Origin: Candidatus Binataceae bacterium
Lineage (GTDB): Bacteria > Desulfobacterota > Binatia > Binatales > Binataceae
Direction of reading: 5' to 3'
Assembly (NCBI GenBank): GCA_035508495.1
Contig: DATJMX010000073.1
Span: 1 to 64,000, forward strand
DNA: 64,000 nucleotides
Part shown: piece by piece, positions 1 to 8,085 of the stretch
Numbering within the stretch: position 1 is the first letter of the stretch
Layout: each line of letters begins with the position of its first letter
Notes under the pieces: generated by a model
Databases searched by the model: none
What the model saw: only the letters and a program-made list of their open reading frames with translations
Told to the model about the DNA's origin: nothing
Made by a program: the position numbers and the translations under genes

Positions 1-270
1 CACGTTTCCCTTGCGCTCAGTCGCGCCAATAACGCCGGTGTGCCGTATCCGACGTTCTCACCTAGTTTCTCCAATCCAGCGCGCGGAGCGCGGCCCGAAC
101 GCCGCTGCGCGCTCTTTTTCTTCCAGTGCCGATTGCGGTCCTTGCCGCCAATGTAAGTCTCGTCCATTTCAACGCGATTGCCGCCGGTGATGTCGAACGC
201 ATCGCCATGCATCGCAGAACGAATGCGATGGCAGATATACCAGCAGGTCCGCCAATCAGTGGTGGGGGCT
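1..270 (-). mobile_element. IS1595-family transposase fragment (N-terminal part lost, C-terminal part off the left edge)
   Basis: Reading the minus strand from about 270 down to 1 gives an open frame with the hallmark segments of IS1595/ISXO2-type DDE transposases. A helix reads TTDWRTCWYICHRIRSAM, followed by VEMDETYIGGKDRNRHWKKK, where the D-E-T-Y-I-G-G-K block is the first catalytic-Asp region. Upstream of about 270 the frame stays open, but the predicted residues stop resembling the family's zinc-ribbon and helix-turn-helix N-terminus, so the 5' part is decayed or rearranged. The rest of the catalytic domain lies beyond position 1. No terminal inverted repeat is visible in the window. The copy looks non-functional, but the missing left part prevents certainty. 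The stretch from 270 to 522 holds no convincing gene and should contain the promoter of the next gene. Confidence 0.7.
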
Positions 271-522
271 GCGCTACCGCGCGGTGTACCGTCCAGAAAC
301 CTTTCCCGCAGGAGTCCCAGAAGCCACCAGCCCTTTCCTGTGCTGGAATTTCTAAACAGTTTGTTGTTCGGGATTTGCCTCTAAGTTTTGCGCCGGGTAA
401 TCTCCGTCCGCGAGTTAAAGCCGGCCAGCGCGCTTCAAGGCACAACGCGGCCGCGAACTATCCGGGCGTGCCTGCCAAAAACCGGCTCTGCGAGCCGGGC
501 CTACCGTTTGGGGGAGAACGAC

Positions 523-2040
523 ATGGGTCAGGGAACCTGCCGACGAATCCTCAGCCAGGCGAGCATCTTCACGGCAACAGTCATCGGAATGATCGCAGTA
601 CTCGCGGCGACTGCAAATGCCACGAGCTACACGGTCACTACGACCTCCGATACCAGCTCGTCGGGACAATGCACCCTGCGTGACGCGATCAACGCGGCCA
701 ACGGCAGCGTGACATCGGGATCGAGTTGCTCGGCCGTAAACACCGGGACTGACACCATCGTCTTTGCTGGCGGCGTGACCGGTACCATCGCAATCGCCAC
801 GAACGGTACCTTGCCAGCCATCGTGAGCGGCGAGACGCTTACCATCACCGGCCCGACCACCGCGCCTGGAATTACGATCGATGGCGGCATGGCGGTGGAA
901 CTGATGAAGGTGAACCAGGGCGCTACGCTCAATTTGCAAAGTCTGACGCTGACCAACGGCAGCGTCACTTGCTCCAGCGAGAAGTGCGGCGTCGAGGGCG
1001 GTTCCATCGATAACTTTGGGATTCTCACGATCACCAACGGCACTCTTTCAAGTAACCAAGCCACCTGCACTAGCGCGGGCTGCCTAGCTGACGGAGGCGC
1101 AATCTTTAGTGCCGGACCGTTGACCATCACCAACAGCACATTTTCCGGCAACGAGGCGAACGGCGAATCTCATGGCGCAGGCCAAGGTGGTGCCATCTAT
1201 AACGCCAGTGGCCAAACCATGACCATAACGAATGCAACATTTTCCGCCAACGTGGCAGCGGGCGACACCGCATTAGGGGGCGCAATTAACACTGAGGGCG
1301 GCACCGTCAACCTCAAGGGCACCATATTGGCGGCGAGCACTCCATCCAATTGTTCCGGTTCCGCGACAACAGCCACCTACAATATCGCCGATGACGGCAC
1401 CTGCTTCATCAACAGCGTCGACGGCAACCAGGTCATAACCCCGACCAGCGACATTGACCTCGCTTCTACGCCCGCTGCCAACGGCGGCCCGACCTTTACG
1501 CTCGCACTGACTTCAACCAGCAGCCCTGCCGTAAATGTGGTACCACCCGCCGATTGCCCAGCTACAGATCAGCGCGGGTATATTCGTCCCGCGCCGGGCC
1601 AGACCAACTGTGACGTTGGCGCGTTTGAGTTGAACGCTCTGCCCCCGGTCACTGTTGATTGCAGCAAGGCTGCGGCGAGCACTCCGAATCTGACCGCAAT
1701 CTCGCCGTTCACCTTCTACCCTGAGAACGTGACGGGCGTGACCGATTCGAGTGGCGGCGGATTCAGCATCAGCATCACCGGCGTCGCGCAGAGCGCGCCG
1801 ATCATCGATTTCCCGCCGCTCTTCTGTCCCAACGCCACGGTCCTCGGCTCAACGGCATTCGTGCGTACTACGAGCCCGCTGGGCTCTAGCGGGATGCTCT
1901 ACGGGATCGCATTTACCGCGACCGACAAGTCAAGCGGTACGAGTTGCAAGGGCAACGTTCCGGTCTGCGTGCAAGGTGTTCTCAATCACGGCAAACCCTG
2001 CACCGGCAGCGCGACCTACAACGCGACCAGTTGTCGCTAG
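523..2040 (+). CDS. secreted right-handed beta-helix protein with choice-of-anchor Q motif
   Basis: This is a 505-residue exported protein. The start at 523 is preferred over an earlier in-frame codon because it follows a GGGGGAGA purine stretch and opens a signal peptide ending near residue 33 (AATANA). A CSLREA-type motif (CTLRDAINAAN) sits at about residues 50-60, directly after the signal, as is usual in this family. Residues about 100-340 are T/N/G-rich with the repeated ITNGTLSSN/ITNSTFSGN pattern of parallel beta-helix coils. The block DQRGYIRPAP...CDVGAFEL at about 349-371 is the signature of choice-of-anchor Q proteins. The roughly 135-residue tail is cysteine-containing and unrecognised. 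The likely role is cell-surface adhesion or carbohydrate contact; substrate and attachment are not shown by the sequence. Confidence 0.85.
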   Translation: MGQGTCRRILSQASIFTATVIGMIAVLAATANATSYTVTTTSDTSSSGQCTLRDAINAANGSVTSGSSCSAVNTGTDTIVFAGGVTGTIAIATNGTLPAIVSGETLTITGPTTAPGITIDGGMAVELMKVNQGATLNLQSLTLTNGSVTCSSEKCGVEGGSIDNFGILTITNGTLSSNQATCTSAGCLADGGAIFSAGPLTITNSTFSGNEANGESHGAGQGGAIYNASGQTMTITNATFSANVAAGDTALGGAINTEGGTVNLKGTILAASTPSNCSGSATTATYNIADDGTCFINSVDGNQVITPTSDIDLASTPAANGGPTFTLALTSTSSPAVNVVPPADCPATDQRGYIRPAPGQTNCDVGAFELNALPPVTVDCSKAAASTPNLTAISPFTFYPENVTGVTDSSGGGFSISITGVAQSAPIIDFPPLFCPNATVLGSTAFVRTTSPLGSSGMLYGIAFTATDKSSGTSCKGNVPVCVQGVLNHGKPCTGSATYNATSCR

Positions 2041-2300
2041 AAGCGAGCGCCAGGGGGCTTAGCAGCCCGTGGTGTAAGTCCGTGAGGATTCGAAGGATGG
2101 CCAGAAAGGAGTGATCGCTGTCAACTGTTGGGTAAGGCGATAGAGACCTGGAGTTGGTGCGATGAGGAAATCTCGAGCAGCCAGCGTCGGGTAGCGCTCC
2201 GAAGCGCCTGATGAAGCACCCGACTACGAGCAGGGCTACGAGAGCACTCGGATTGAGACCCGAGACTGTCAGCCTTACGCGGCGGTCGTCAGCGTTCATG
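2041..2300 (+). other. highly structured non-coding stretch, possible group II intron 5' remnant
   Basis: There is no credible gene between the beta-helix stop and pgl, but nested complementary arms are obvious. GGGCT/AGCCC lies near 2054-2068. TCGGGT...ACCCGA encloses GCGCT-CCGA-AGCGC at about 2187-2225. CTCGG...CCGAG lies near 2247-2265. The GGTGTAAGTCC string and the overall arrangement resemble domain I of bacterial group II introns as I remember them, but there is no reverse transcriptase frame and no recognisable domain V, so at most a remnant is present. It begins immediately after the beta-helix stop codon. Other possibilities are a long 3' UTR structure or an unrelated RNA. Confidence 0.35.
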
Positions 2301-2322
2301 ACTCCGCCGCGCCCAGCTGAAC

Positions 2323-3066
2323 TCAGCGCTTCGTCAACAGGCTGGCGGCGGCTTTGTCGAGGAACCAGAAGAGTTCGCCGCCCGTGGGAGATACTATTTG
2401 CGCGGGATACTTGTCGGGATCGCGCGGGCCTTCGAGGATGTCGCGGACGGCTTCGGCTTTGTTGGCGCCCGCGGCGAGGAACATCACCCGCTGTGCGTTG
2501 TTGATGACCGGCGGGGTGAATGAAAGTCGCTTGCGGGGCTCTGCGTCGACGTCGACCGCGACGACCAGCCGCTTGCGTTCGTGGATCTCAGGAGCGCCGG
2601 GAAATAGCGACGCGGTGTGACGATTGTCGCCGAGTCCCAGCATGACCAGATCGAAGCGTGGGAACTCGCCCTCTGCTACGGAAAGGGATTTCTTGATTTC
2701 CGCTTCATACTCGAGCGCGCCCTTTTCAGGCTCGAGTTCGCCGCGCATGCGATGCACCTGCTCGGGGCGGAGTCCCAGCTTGCCGAGAAGGGTGCGGTTC
2801 GCCATCCCATAGTTGCTCTCGGGACTGTCGGGCGGGACGCATCGCTCGTCGCCCCAGAAGAACTGCACTTCCTTCCAATCGACGCTGTAATGGAACCGCG
2901 TTCCGAGTAGCTCGTAAGTCGCGGCGGGAGTCGATCCGCCCGACAAGCAGATCGTGAACTCGCCGTGCAAGGACACCGCTTCGCCTGCGATGTGCGCGAT
3001 TTCTTCGGCGGCATGCACGAACAAATCCGGCGGATCGTTCAAAACAATAATTTTCGGCTCGGCCAT
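2323..3066 (-). CDS. pgl: 6-phosphogluconolactonase
   Basis: Hydrolyses 6-phosphogluconolactone in the oxidative pentose-phosphate pathway; cytosolic. The 247 residues match the family's normal length. Motifs in order are SGGSTP (42-47, phosphate binding), WGDERCVP (71-78) and the ASLFPG block (about 152-157). The block that normally reads DGHTASLFP is NRHTASLFP here: the histidine (H150) remains but the preceding Asp-Gly is Asn-Arg. That change is seen directly; its effect is unknown. The gene lies 62 bp downstream of transketolase on the same strand, so the two probably form a pentose-phosphate transcription unit. No glucose-6-phosphate dehydrogenase gene is present in the window. Confidence 0.9.
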   Translation of the reverse strand: MAEPKIIVLNDPPDLFVHAAEEIAHIAGEAVSLHGEFTICLSGGSTPAATYELLGTRFHYSVDWKEVQFFWGDERCVPPDSPESNYGMANRTLLGKLGLRPEQVHRMRGELEPEKGALEYEAEIKKSLSVAEGEFPRFDLVMLGLGDNRHTASLFPGAPEIHERKRLVVAVDVDAEPRKRLSFTPPVINNAQRVMFLAAGANKAEAVRDILEGPRDPDKYPAQIVSPTGGELFWFLDKAAASLLTKR

Positions 3067-3128
3067 CCTCAGCGATCAGCCTCCACTTCCTAGATTAGCC
3101 AAGCGCGCGCGCGACTGCATCTGTGGCG

Positions 3129-5132
3129 TTACTTTCCGATAAGCTTCGTCGCCCGCTCGACGACGTTCTCCACGGTGAATCCGAAGAACTTCATTACGTC
3201 AGCGGACGGCGCGGAGCGGCCAAACTCCGTCATGCCGAGCATATCGCCCTCCGGACCGATCCAGCGGTACCACGATTGCGGCACTGCGGCTTCGACTGCG
3301 AGCCGCTTCTTGACCGCCGGCGGCAGCACGCTGTTGCGATAGGCTTCGTCCTGGGCCGCGAAGATCTCCATGCTCGGCATGCTGACGACGCGCACGGCGT
3401 GGCCTTTCTTCTCGAGCTCGGCTTTCGCATCGACGACGAGCGAGAGCTCCGAGCCGGTGCCCATGAGAATGATCTCAGGCGTTTTGCCCCTGGTCTCGGC
3501 GATCACATACGCGCCGCGCTTCAGCTCGCTCGCGGGCGCCATGTTGGTGCGATCGAGAGTCGGCACTTTCTGGCGGCACAGCGCGAGCAAAACGGGGCCG
3601 TGCTTGTGCGTCATGATGTAACGCCAGGCTTCGACCGACTCGTTGGCGTCGCCGGGGCGAATCACGGTGAGATTCGGAATCGCGCGCAGCGCCGCGAGAT
3701 GCTCGATCGGCTCGTGCGTCGGACCATCTTCGCCAACGCCGATCGAATCGTGGGTGAAGACGAATACGACTTGCAGACCCATGATCGCGGCGAGCCGGAT
3801 CGATGGCCGGCAATAGTCGGTGAAGACCATGAAGCTCGAGCCGTAGGGAATGATGCCGCCGTGCAGCGCCATCCCGTTGAGGATCGCGGCCATGCCGTGC
3901 TCGCGAATCCCGAAATGCGGATTGCGCCCGGCGTAACTGCCGCGCTCCAAGTCGCCGCCGCCTTCGACATCGGTGAAGGTCGATTCGTTGAGGTCGGCGG
4001 AGCCGCCGAACAGGTTCCAAACCTTCTTGGCGATTGCGCCTTGCGCCTTCGAGGCTGACTGCCGCGTCGCGAGGGAATCTTTGGGCGTGAACGTGGGCAG
4101 CTCGGCGTCCCATCCCGCGGGCAGCTCGCCCGCGACGATGCGCTTGAACTCAGCGGCGTCCTGCGGATACTTGGCCGCGTATTTCTCGAAGCGCGCGTTC
4201 CAGTCCTTCTCGGCCTCAGCGCCCCGCTCGATACACTTGCGGAAGGTCGCCATCGCCTCGTCAGGAACGTAGAAGGCGGGCTCCTGCGGCCATCCGTAAA
4301 ATTCCTTGGTCAGCTTCAACTCTTCAGGGCCGAGAGGATTGCTGTGAATCTTCGAGGTGCCCTGGCGATGCGGGCTGCCGTAGCCGATGATCGAACGGGT
4401 GCGGATTAGAGTCGGTCGATTCTTCTCCGCGATTCCCTTCTCAACCGCCGCCGTCAGTGCGGCCAGATCGTTCGCATCGTTGACGACCTCGGTATGCCAT
4501 CCATACGCCTCGAAGCGCTTGGTGACGTCTTCGGAAAAGCTGAGCTCGGTGTGACCGTCGATCGTCACGTGATTGTCGTCATAGAAGAAAATCAGGTTGC
4601 CGAGTCCCAGATGTCCCGCGATCGATGCCGCTTCGTGCGAGATTCCTTCCATCAGATCGCCGTCGCTGCAGATGCCGAAGATGCGATGGCTGAAGAGGCC
4701 AGAGTCGTCGTGCTCGAAGCGTGCCTCAATATGCTTGGCCGCGAGCGCCATCCCGACCGCGTTGCCGATGCCCTGGCCGAGCGGCCCGGTCGTCGTTTCG
4801 ACGCCCGGCGTGATGTGGCTCTCAGGATGACCGGGAGTTTTGCTGTTCAACTGGCGGAAGCGCTTGATCTCGTCGAGCGAGAGGTCGTAGCCGCACAGGT
4901 ACAGTATCGAGTACAGGAACATCGAGCCGTGACCGCATGAGAGCACGAACCTGTCGCGCCCGAACCACTTCGGGTTCTTCGGGTTGTGGTGCATGATTTT
5001 CGTGTAGAGCAGGAAGCCGGTCGGCGCCATTCCCATCGGCATCCCGGGATGCCCCGAATTCGCCTTCTGCACCGCGTCGATCGTAATTACGCGGATCGAG
5101 TTGATGCACTGCTGGTTCAGATCGGTGCTCAT
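3129..5132 (-). CDS. tkt: transketolase
   Basis: Thiamine-diphosphate enzyme moving two-carbon ketol units between sugar phosphates; cytosolic. A 667-residue protein starts at ATG 5132 (MSTDLNQQC). A TTG 66 bp further upstream keeps the frame open but adds 22 atypical residues. Visible motifs are NSGHPGMPMG near the N-terminus, SKTPGHPE, GPLGQGIGNAVGMA, the ThDP-binding SDGDLMEG...N segment, and the pyrimidine-domain block FGIREHGMAAILNGMALHGG followed by EDGPTHEPIEHLAALR. These cover all three transketolase domains at the usual length. It is followed by pgl on the same strand. Together with the transaldolase at 46801 and the phosphoketolase at 32201, the non-oxidative pentose-phosphate branch is well represented. 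Confidence 0.95.
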   Translation of the reverse strand: MSTDLNQQCINSIRVITIDAVQKANSGHPGMPMGMAPTGFLLYTKIMHHNPKNPKWFGRDRFVLSCGHGSMFLYSILYLCGYDLSLDEIKRFRQLNSKTPGHPESHITPGVETTTGPLGQGIGNAVGMALAAKHIEARFEHDDSGLFSHRIFGICSDGDLMEGISHEAASIAGHLGLGNLIFFYDDNHVTIDGHTELSFSEDVTKRFEAYGWHTEVVNDANDLAALTAAVEKGIAEKNRPTLIRTRSIIGYGSPHRQGTSKIHSNPLGPEELKLTKEFYGWPQEPAFYVPDEAMATFRKCIERGAEAEKDWNARFEKYAAKYPQDAAEFKRIVAGELPAGWDAELPTFTPKDSLATRQSASKAQGAIAKKVWNLFGGSADLNESTFTDVEGGGDLERGSYAGRNPHFGIREHGMAAILNGMALHGGIIPYGSSFMVFTDYCRPSIRLAAIMGLQVVFVFTHDSIGVGEDGPTHEPIEHLAALRAIPNLTVIRPGDANESVEAWRYIMTHKHGPVLLALCRQKVPTLDRTNMAPASELKRGAYVIAETRGKTPEIILMGTGSELSLVVDAKAELEKKGHAVRVVSMPSMEIFAAQDEAYRNSVLPPAVKKRLAVEAAVPQSWYRWIGPEGDMLGMTEFGRSAPSADVMKFFGFTVENVVERATKLIGK

Positions 5133-5282
5133 GCCTGTGATTTTGCTTGCAGCTGCCACTTGTTGTCCCCTGATGTTGCGGTGAATTGGCCCCGCCAATT
5201 GCCTTGTTTGATGCCGCGCTGGATGAAGGGTTTCCTCGCACCAAGCCGATCGCGGCCCGCTTCGCCGCCGGGTTAGCTCGGT

Positions 5283-5651
5283 CTACCAGTCGTTATGATC
5301 GTCGTCTTTGGGGTCGCCGGCTTTCTGACGCATCACGTTGACCACCGTCTTCGCTTCGCCCTTGAGGTCCTTCTTCATAGCCTCGGCAAAGCGCTCAGCG
5401 ATCATCCGCATCATCGTGCCCTCTTCGGGATCGAGCCCCGCGCCAAGTGCGGCGAGACGTTCCATGGCGCTGCGAATCGACGAGAGCGCGCCCGGAATGT
5501 CGCCGCGCTCGCGGCATGCGATCGCGTCGCCCAGCGCGGCACGCACCTGCGCGATGGCAGGACGCGCTTGTTCGCCGATCACCACTTCAAGCTCGCCAAG
5601 GTTTTGCGCGAGCCTCGAGAAAGGATCGTCTGCGGAAAAGCTGGACGGCAC
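5283..5651 (-). CDS. small soluble alpha-helical protein of unknown function
   Basis: A 122-residue, GTG-started frame upstream of tkt on the same strand. The product is predicted mostly helical, with no signal peptide or membrane segment. The centre is Ala/Glu/Arg-rich, and the acidic tail ends DPKDDDHNDW. I do not recognise a family. Support for reality is the length, the GC-rich codon pattern like its neighbours, and its lead position in front of tkt-pgl, 150 bp upstream of the tkt start. The antisense frames over the same bases read as arginine-rich shadow. Confidence 0.55.
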   Translation of the reverse strand: MPSSFSADDPFSRLAQNLGELEVVIGEQARPAIAQVRAALGDAIACRERGDIPGALSSIRSAMERLAALGAGLDPEEGTMMRMIAERFAEAMKKDLKGEAKTVVNVMRQKAGDPKDDDHNDW

Positions 5652-5741
5652 GCGTGAATTGTTTCACTTGTGTCCGGCGGGATTCAAGGCTGGATTAGTT
5701 ACCCGGTCGCGACACCGGCGTTACGCGACGGCGCCACCTGC

Positions 5742-5768
5742 TCGACCGCGAATCGGATTTGGTAGAAT
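5742..5768 (+). promoter_or_regulatory. candidate extended -10 promoter for fabF
   Basis: TGG-TAGAAT at 5760-5768 is a good extended -10 element (TGn plus a five-of-six TATAAT match). A weak -35-like TCGACC lies 15 bp upstream. It is 38 bp before the chosen fabF start and in the divergent gap between the 5283-5651 gene and fabF. This is a pattern match only. Confidence 0.35.
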
Positions 5769-5806
5769 ATGAAGGCTATCGCCCACGGAAGGATGATGAG
5801 GTTCAG

Positions 5807-7057
5807 ATGAGAAAGATTCTGGATCGACGCGTGGTGATCACGGGCGTGGGCCTGGTGACACCGCTCGGAACCGGAGTTGAGAAAAACTGGGAAGCGCTGA
5901 TGGCCGGGCGCTCGGGCGTCGGTCCGCTCACCCGCTTCGATACGGCGACGTTCCCGGTGAAGTTTGGCGGAGAAATCACGGATTTCAAAGCCGAAGACTG
6001 GATCGAGAAGAAGGACATCAAGAAGATGGACCTCTTCATCCAGTACTCGCTGGCCGCGACCGAGCAGGCGATGCAATCGTCGGGATTCAAGATCACCGAG
6101 GACAATGCCGACAGCGTCGGGGTGCTGGTCGGCGTCGGCATCGGCGGCCTCACGACAATCGAAGAGTCGCACAAGATCCTGCTCAACACGGGGCTCAACC
6201 GCCTGACGCCCTTCTTCATCCCGAAGCTGATCGGCAACCTCGCTCCGGGTCAGATCTCGATCAAATACGGCGCACGCGGCGTGAGCTTCACGACCACCAG
6301 CGCCTGCGCGTCGAGCTCGCATGCGATCGGCGAAGCCTATCGCATGATTCGGCTTGGCTATATCGACGCCGCGATTACCGGCGGGGCCGAGGCCGCGCTC
6401 ACTCCGCTCGGCGTTGGTGGCTTCGCTGCGATGCGCGCGCTATCGACGCGCAACGACGCGCCGCAGAAGGCGAGCCGGCCCTTCGACAAGGAGCGCGACG
6501 GATTTGTAATCGCCGAAGGCGCCGCGGCGCTGATCCTCGAGACGCGCGAGGCCGCGATCGCGCGCGGCGCGAATATCATCGCCGAGATCTGCGGCTATGC
6601 CGCCAACAGCGACGCCAATCACATCACGGCGCCCTCGCCCGAAGGGCGCTTCACCGCGCGATGCATGATGATGTGCCTCGAAGACGGCGACCTCGATCTG
6701 AACCAGGTCGATTACATCAACGCTCACGGCACCTCGACCGAACAGGGCGATATCGCCGAGACGCAGGCGGTAAAGCGCGTGTTCGGCGAGCGCGCGCGCC
6801 AGGTCGCGGTCAGCTCGACGAAGTCGATGACGGGCCATACTCTGGGCGCGGCGGGCGCGATCGAATCGGTGTACACGGCGCTGGCGGTACAGCGCGGGAT
6901 GCTGCCGCCGACGATCAACCAGGAAGTGCCTGATCCGGAATGCGATCTCGATTACGTGCCGAACGAAGCGCGCCCCTGCCAGGTGCGGGTCGCGCTCAAT
7001 AATTCGTTCGGTTTCGGCGGCACCAACACTACACTTGCCATCCGCCCGGCGGATTAA
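5807..7057 (+). CDS. fabF: beta-ketoacyl-ACP synthase II
   Basis: Condenses malonyl-ACP with acyl-ACP in fatty-acid elongation; cytosolic. A 416-residue protein starts at 5807 (MRKILDRRVVITG), preceded by GAGG, and matches FabF length. The Cys-His-His triad is visible: Cys about 167 in TSACASSSHAIGEA, His about 307 in INAHGTSTEQGD and His about 344 in KSMTGHTLGAAGA. The C-terminal glycine-rich NNSFGFGGTN is intact. An upstream TTG keeps the frame open but gives an implausible leader. Only 17 bp separate it from fabH, so they are co-transcribed. The absence of fabD, fabG and acpP nearby means this is not the standard complete fab cluster, and the pair could serve a specialised acyl product. 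Confidence 0.93.
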   Translation: MRKILDRRVVITGVGLVTPLGTGVEKNWEALMAGRSGVGPLTRFDTATFPVKFGGEITDFKAEDWIEKKDIKKMDLFIQYSLAATEQAMQSSGFKITEDNADSVGVLVGVGIGGLTTIEESHKILLNTGLNRLTPFFIPKLIGNLAPGQISIKYGARGVSFTTTSACASSSHAIGEAYRMIRLGYIDAAITGGAEAALTPLGVGGFAAMRALSTRNDAPQKASRPFDKERDGFVIAEGAAALILETREAAIARGANIIAEICGYAANSDANHITAPSPEGRFTARCMMMCLEDGDLDLNQVDYINAHGTSTEQGDIAETQAVKRVFGERARQVAVSSTKSMTGHTLGAAGAIESVYTALAVQRGMLPPTINQEVPDPECDLDYVPNEARPCQVRVALNNSFGFGGTNTTLAIRPAD

Positions 7058-7074
7058 CGCGAACGGATTTTGCT

Positions 7075-8052
7075 ATGGGTTCCAGAATCGTCGCCACGGG
7101 GCGTGCCCTTCCCCATACCGTCCTCACCAACAAGGACCTGGAACGGTACATGGACACGTCCGATGATTGGATAACGACCCGCACCGGAATCCGGCAGCGC
7201 TTTGCGATGCGCCAGGACGAATCGCTCGCCGATATCACGGCGGCGGCGGCGCGAACCGCGCTGGATCGCGCGGGCGTGAAAGCTTCGGAACTCGACGCGA
7301 TCGTCGTCGGCACGGTTTCCTCCGAGTACGGCTTCCCCTCGTTCGGCTGCCAGATCCAGGCGCGCCTCGGCATCGATTCGATTCCGTCGTTCGACGTCGC
7401 CGCGGCATGCTCAGGCTTCATCTATGCGATCAGCGTCGCCGACTCGATGATGCGCGCGGGCGATTTCACGCGCGTGCTCACGATCGGCGCCGACGCGTTA
7501 TCGACGATGGTCGACTGGAACGATCGCCGCACCGCAGTCCTGTTCGGCGACGGCGCCGGCGCAGTCGTGATGGTCCGCGAGCCGGGCGATCGCGGCGTGC
7601 TCGGCAGCCTGTTGCGATCTTCGGGACGGCAGGCCGACTTGCTCGCGGTTCGCGCAACCGGAGTGCGCAGCACGATCGATTCCGAAGTGCGGCGCGATCC
7701 CAACGACTCGATCCAGATGAAGGGGCCCGAGCTTTTCAAAGTCGCGGTGAAGAGCATGGCCGAAGTGACCGCCCAAGTCGCGGAGCGAGCGGGTGTTGCG
7801 CTCGGCGATATCAACCTGGTCGTGCCGCATCAGGCCAACATGCGAATCCTCAGTGCGGTGGCAGAGCGGCTCGGAATCCCGCAGGAAAAGCTCTTCACCA
7901 ATATCGATCGTTACGGCAACACCTCAGCCGCATCGGTCCCGATCGCGCTCGACGAGGCGATGGAGCAAGGGCGAATCCACGACAACGACCTGGTGATGCT
8001 CAACGCATGCGGCGGCGGTCTGACCTGGGGCGCCAATCTGCTGCGTTGGTAG
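7075..8052 (+). CDS. fabH: beta-ketoacyl-ACP synthase III
   Basis: Initiates chain synthesis by condensing acyl-CoA with malonyl-ACP; cytosolic. 325 residues, standard length. The catalytic triad is present: Cys112 in AAACSGF, His about 252 in VPHQANMRI and Asn about 282 in YGNTSAASVP. The N-terminus (MGSRIVATGRALP) and the TSDDWITTRTGI block are typical. It follows fabF by 17 bp and is followed 33 bp later by the ArsA-like gene, so all three read as one unit. Acyl-CoA primer choice (acetyl or branched) cannot be read from sequence alone, but the B12 mutase downstream makes a CoA-linked branched primer conceivable (inference). Confidence 0.93.
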   Translation: MGSRIVATGRALPHTVLTNKDLERYMDTSDDWITTRTGIRQRFAMRQDESLADITAAAARTALDRAGVKASELDAIVVGTVSSEYGFPSFGCQIQARLGIDSIPSFDVAAACSGFIYAISVADSMMRAGDFTRVLTIGADALSTMVDWNDRRTAVLFGDGAGAVVMVREPGDRGVLGSLLRSSGRQADLLAVRATGVRSTIDSEVRRDPNDSIQMKGPELFKVAVKSMAEVTAQVAERAGVALGDINLVVPHQANMRILSAVAERLGIPQEKLFTNIDRYGNTSAASVPIALDEAMEQGRIHDNDLVMLNACGGGLTWGANLLRW

Positions 8053-8085
8053 AACGCTCGCACACCGCGCGTTGCCGCGCCGTCG

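Noticed and set aside
126..683. 185-residue plus-strand frame near the left edge
   Set aside because: Opposite the transposase fragment and overlapping the start of the beta-helix gene in another frame; no ribosome site or motif.
3123..4058. 311-residue plus-strand open frame
   Set aside because: Antisense to transketolase; shadow composition.
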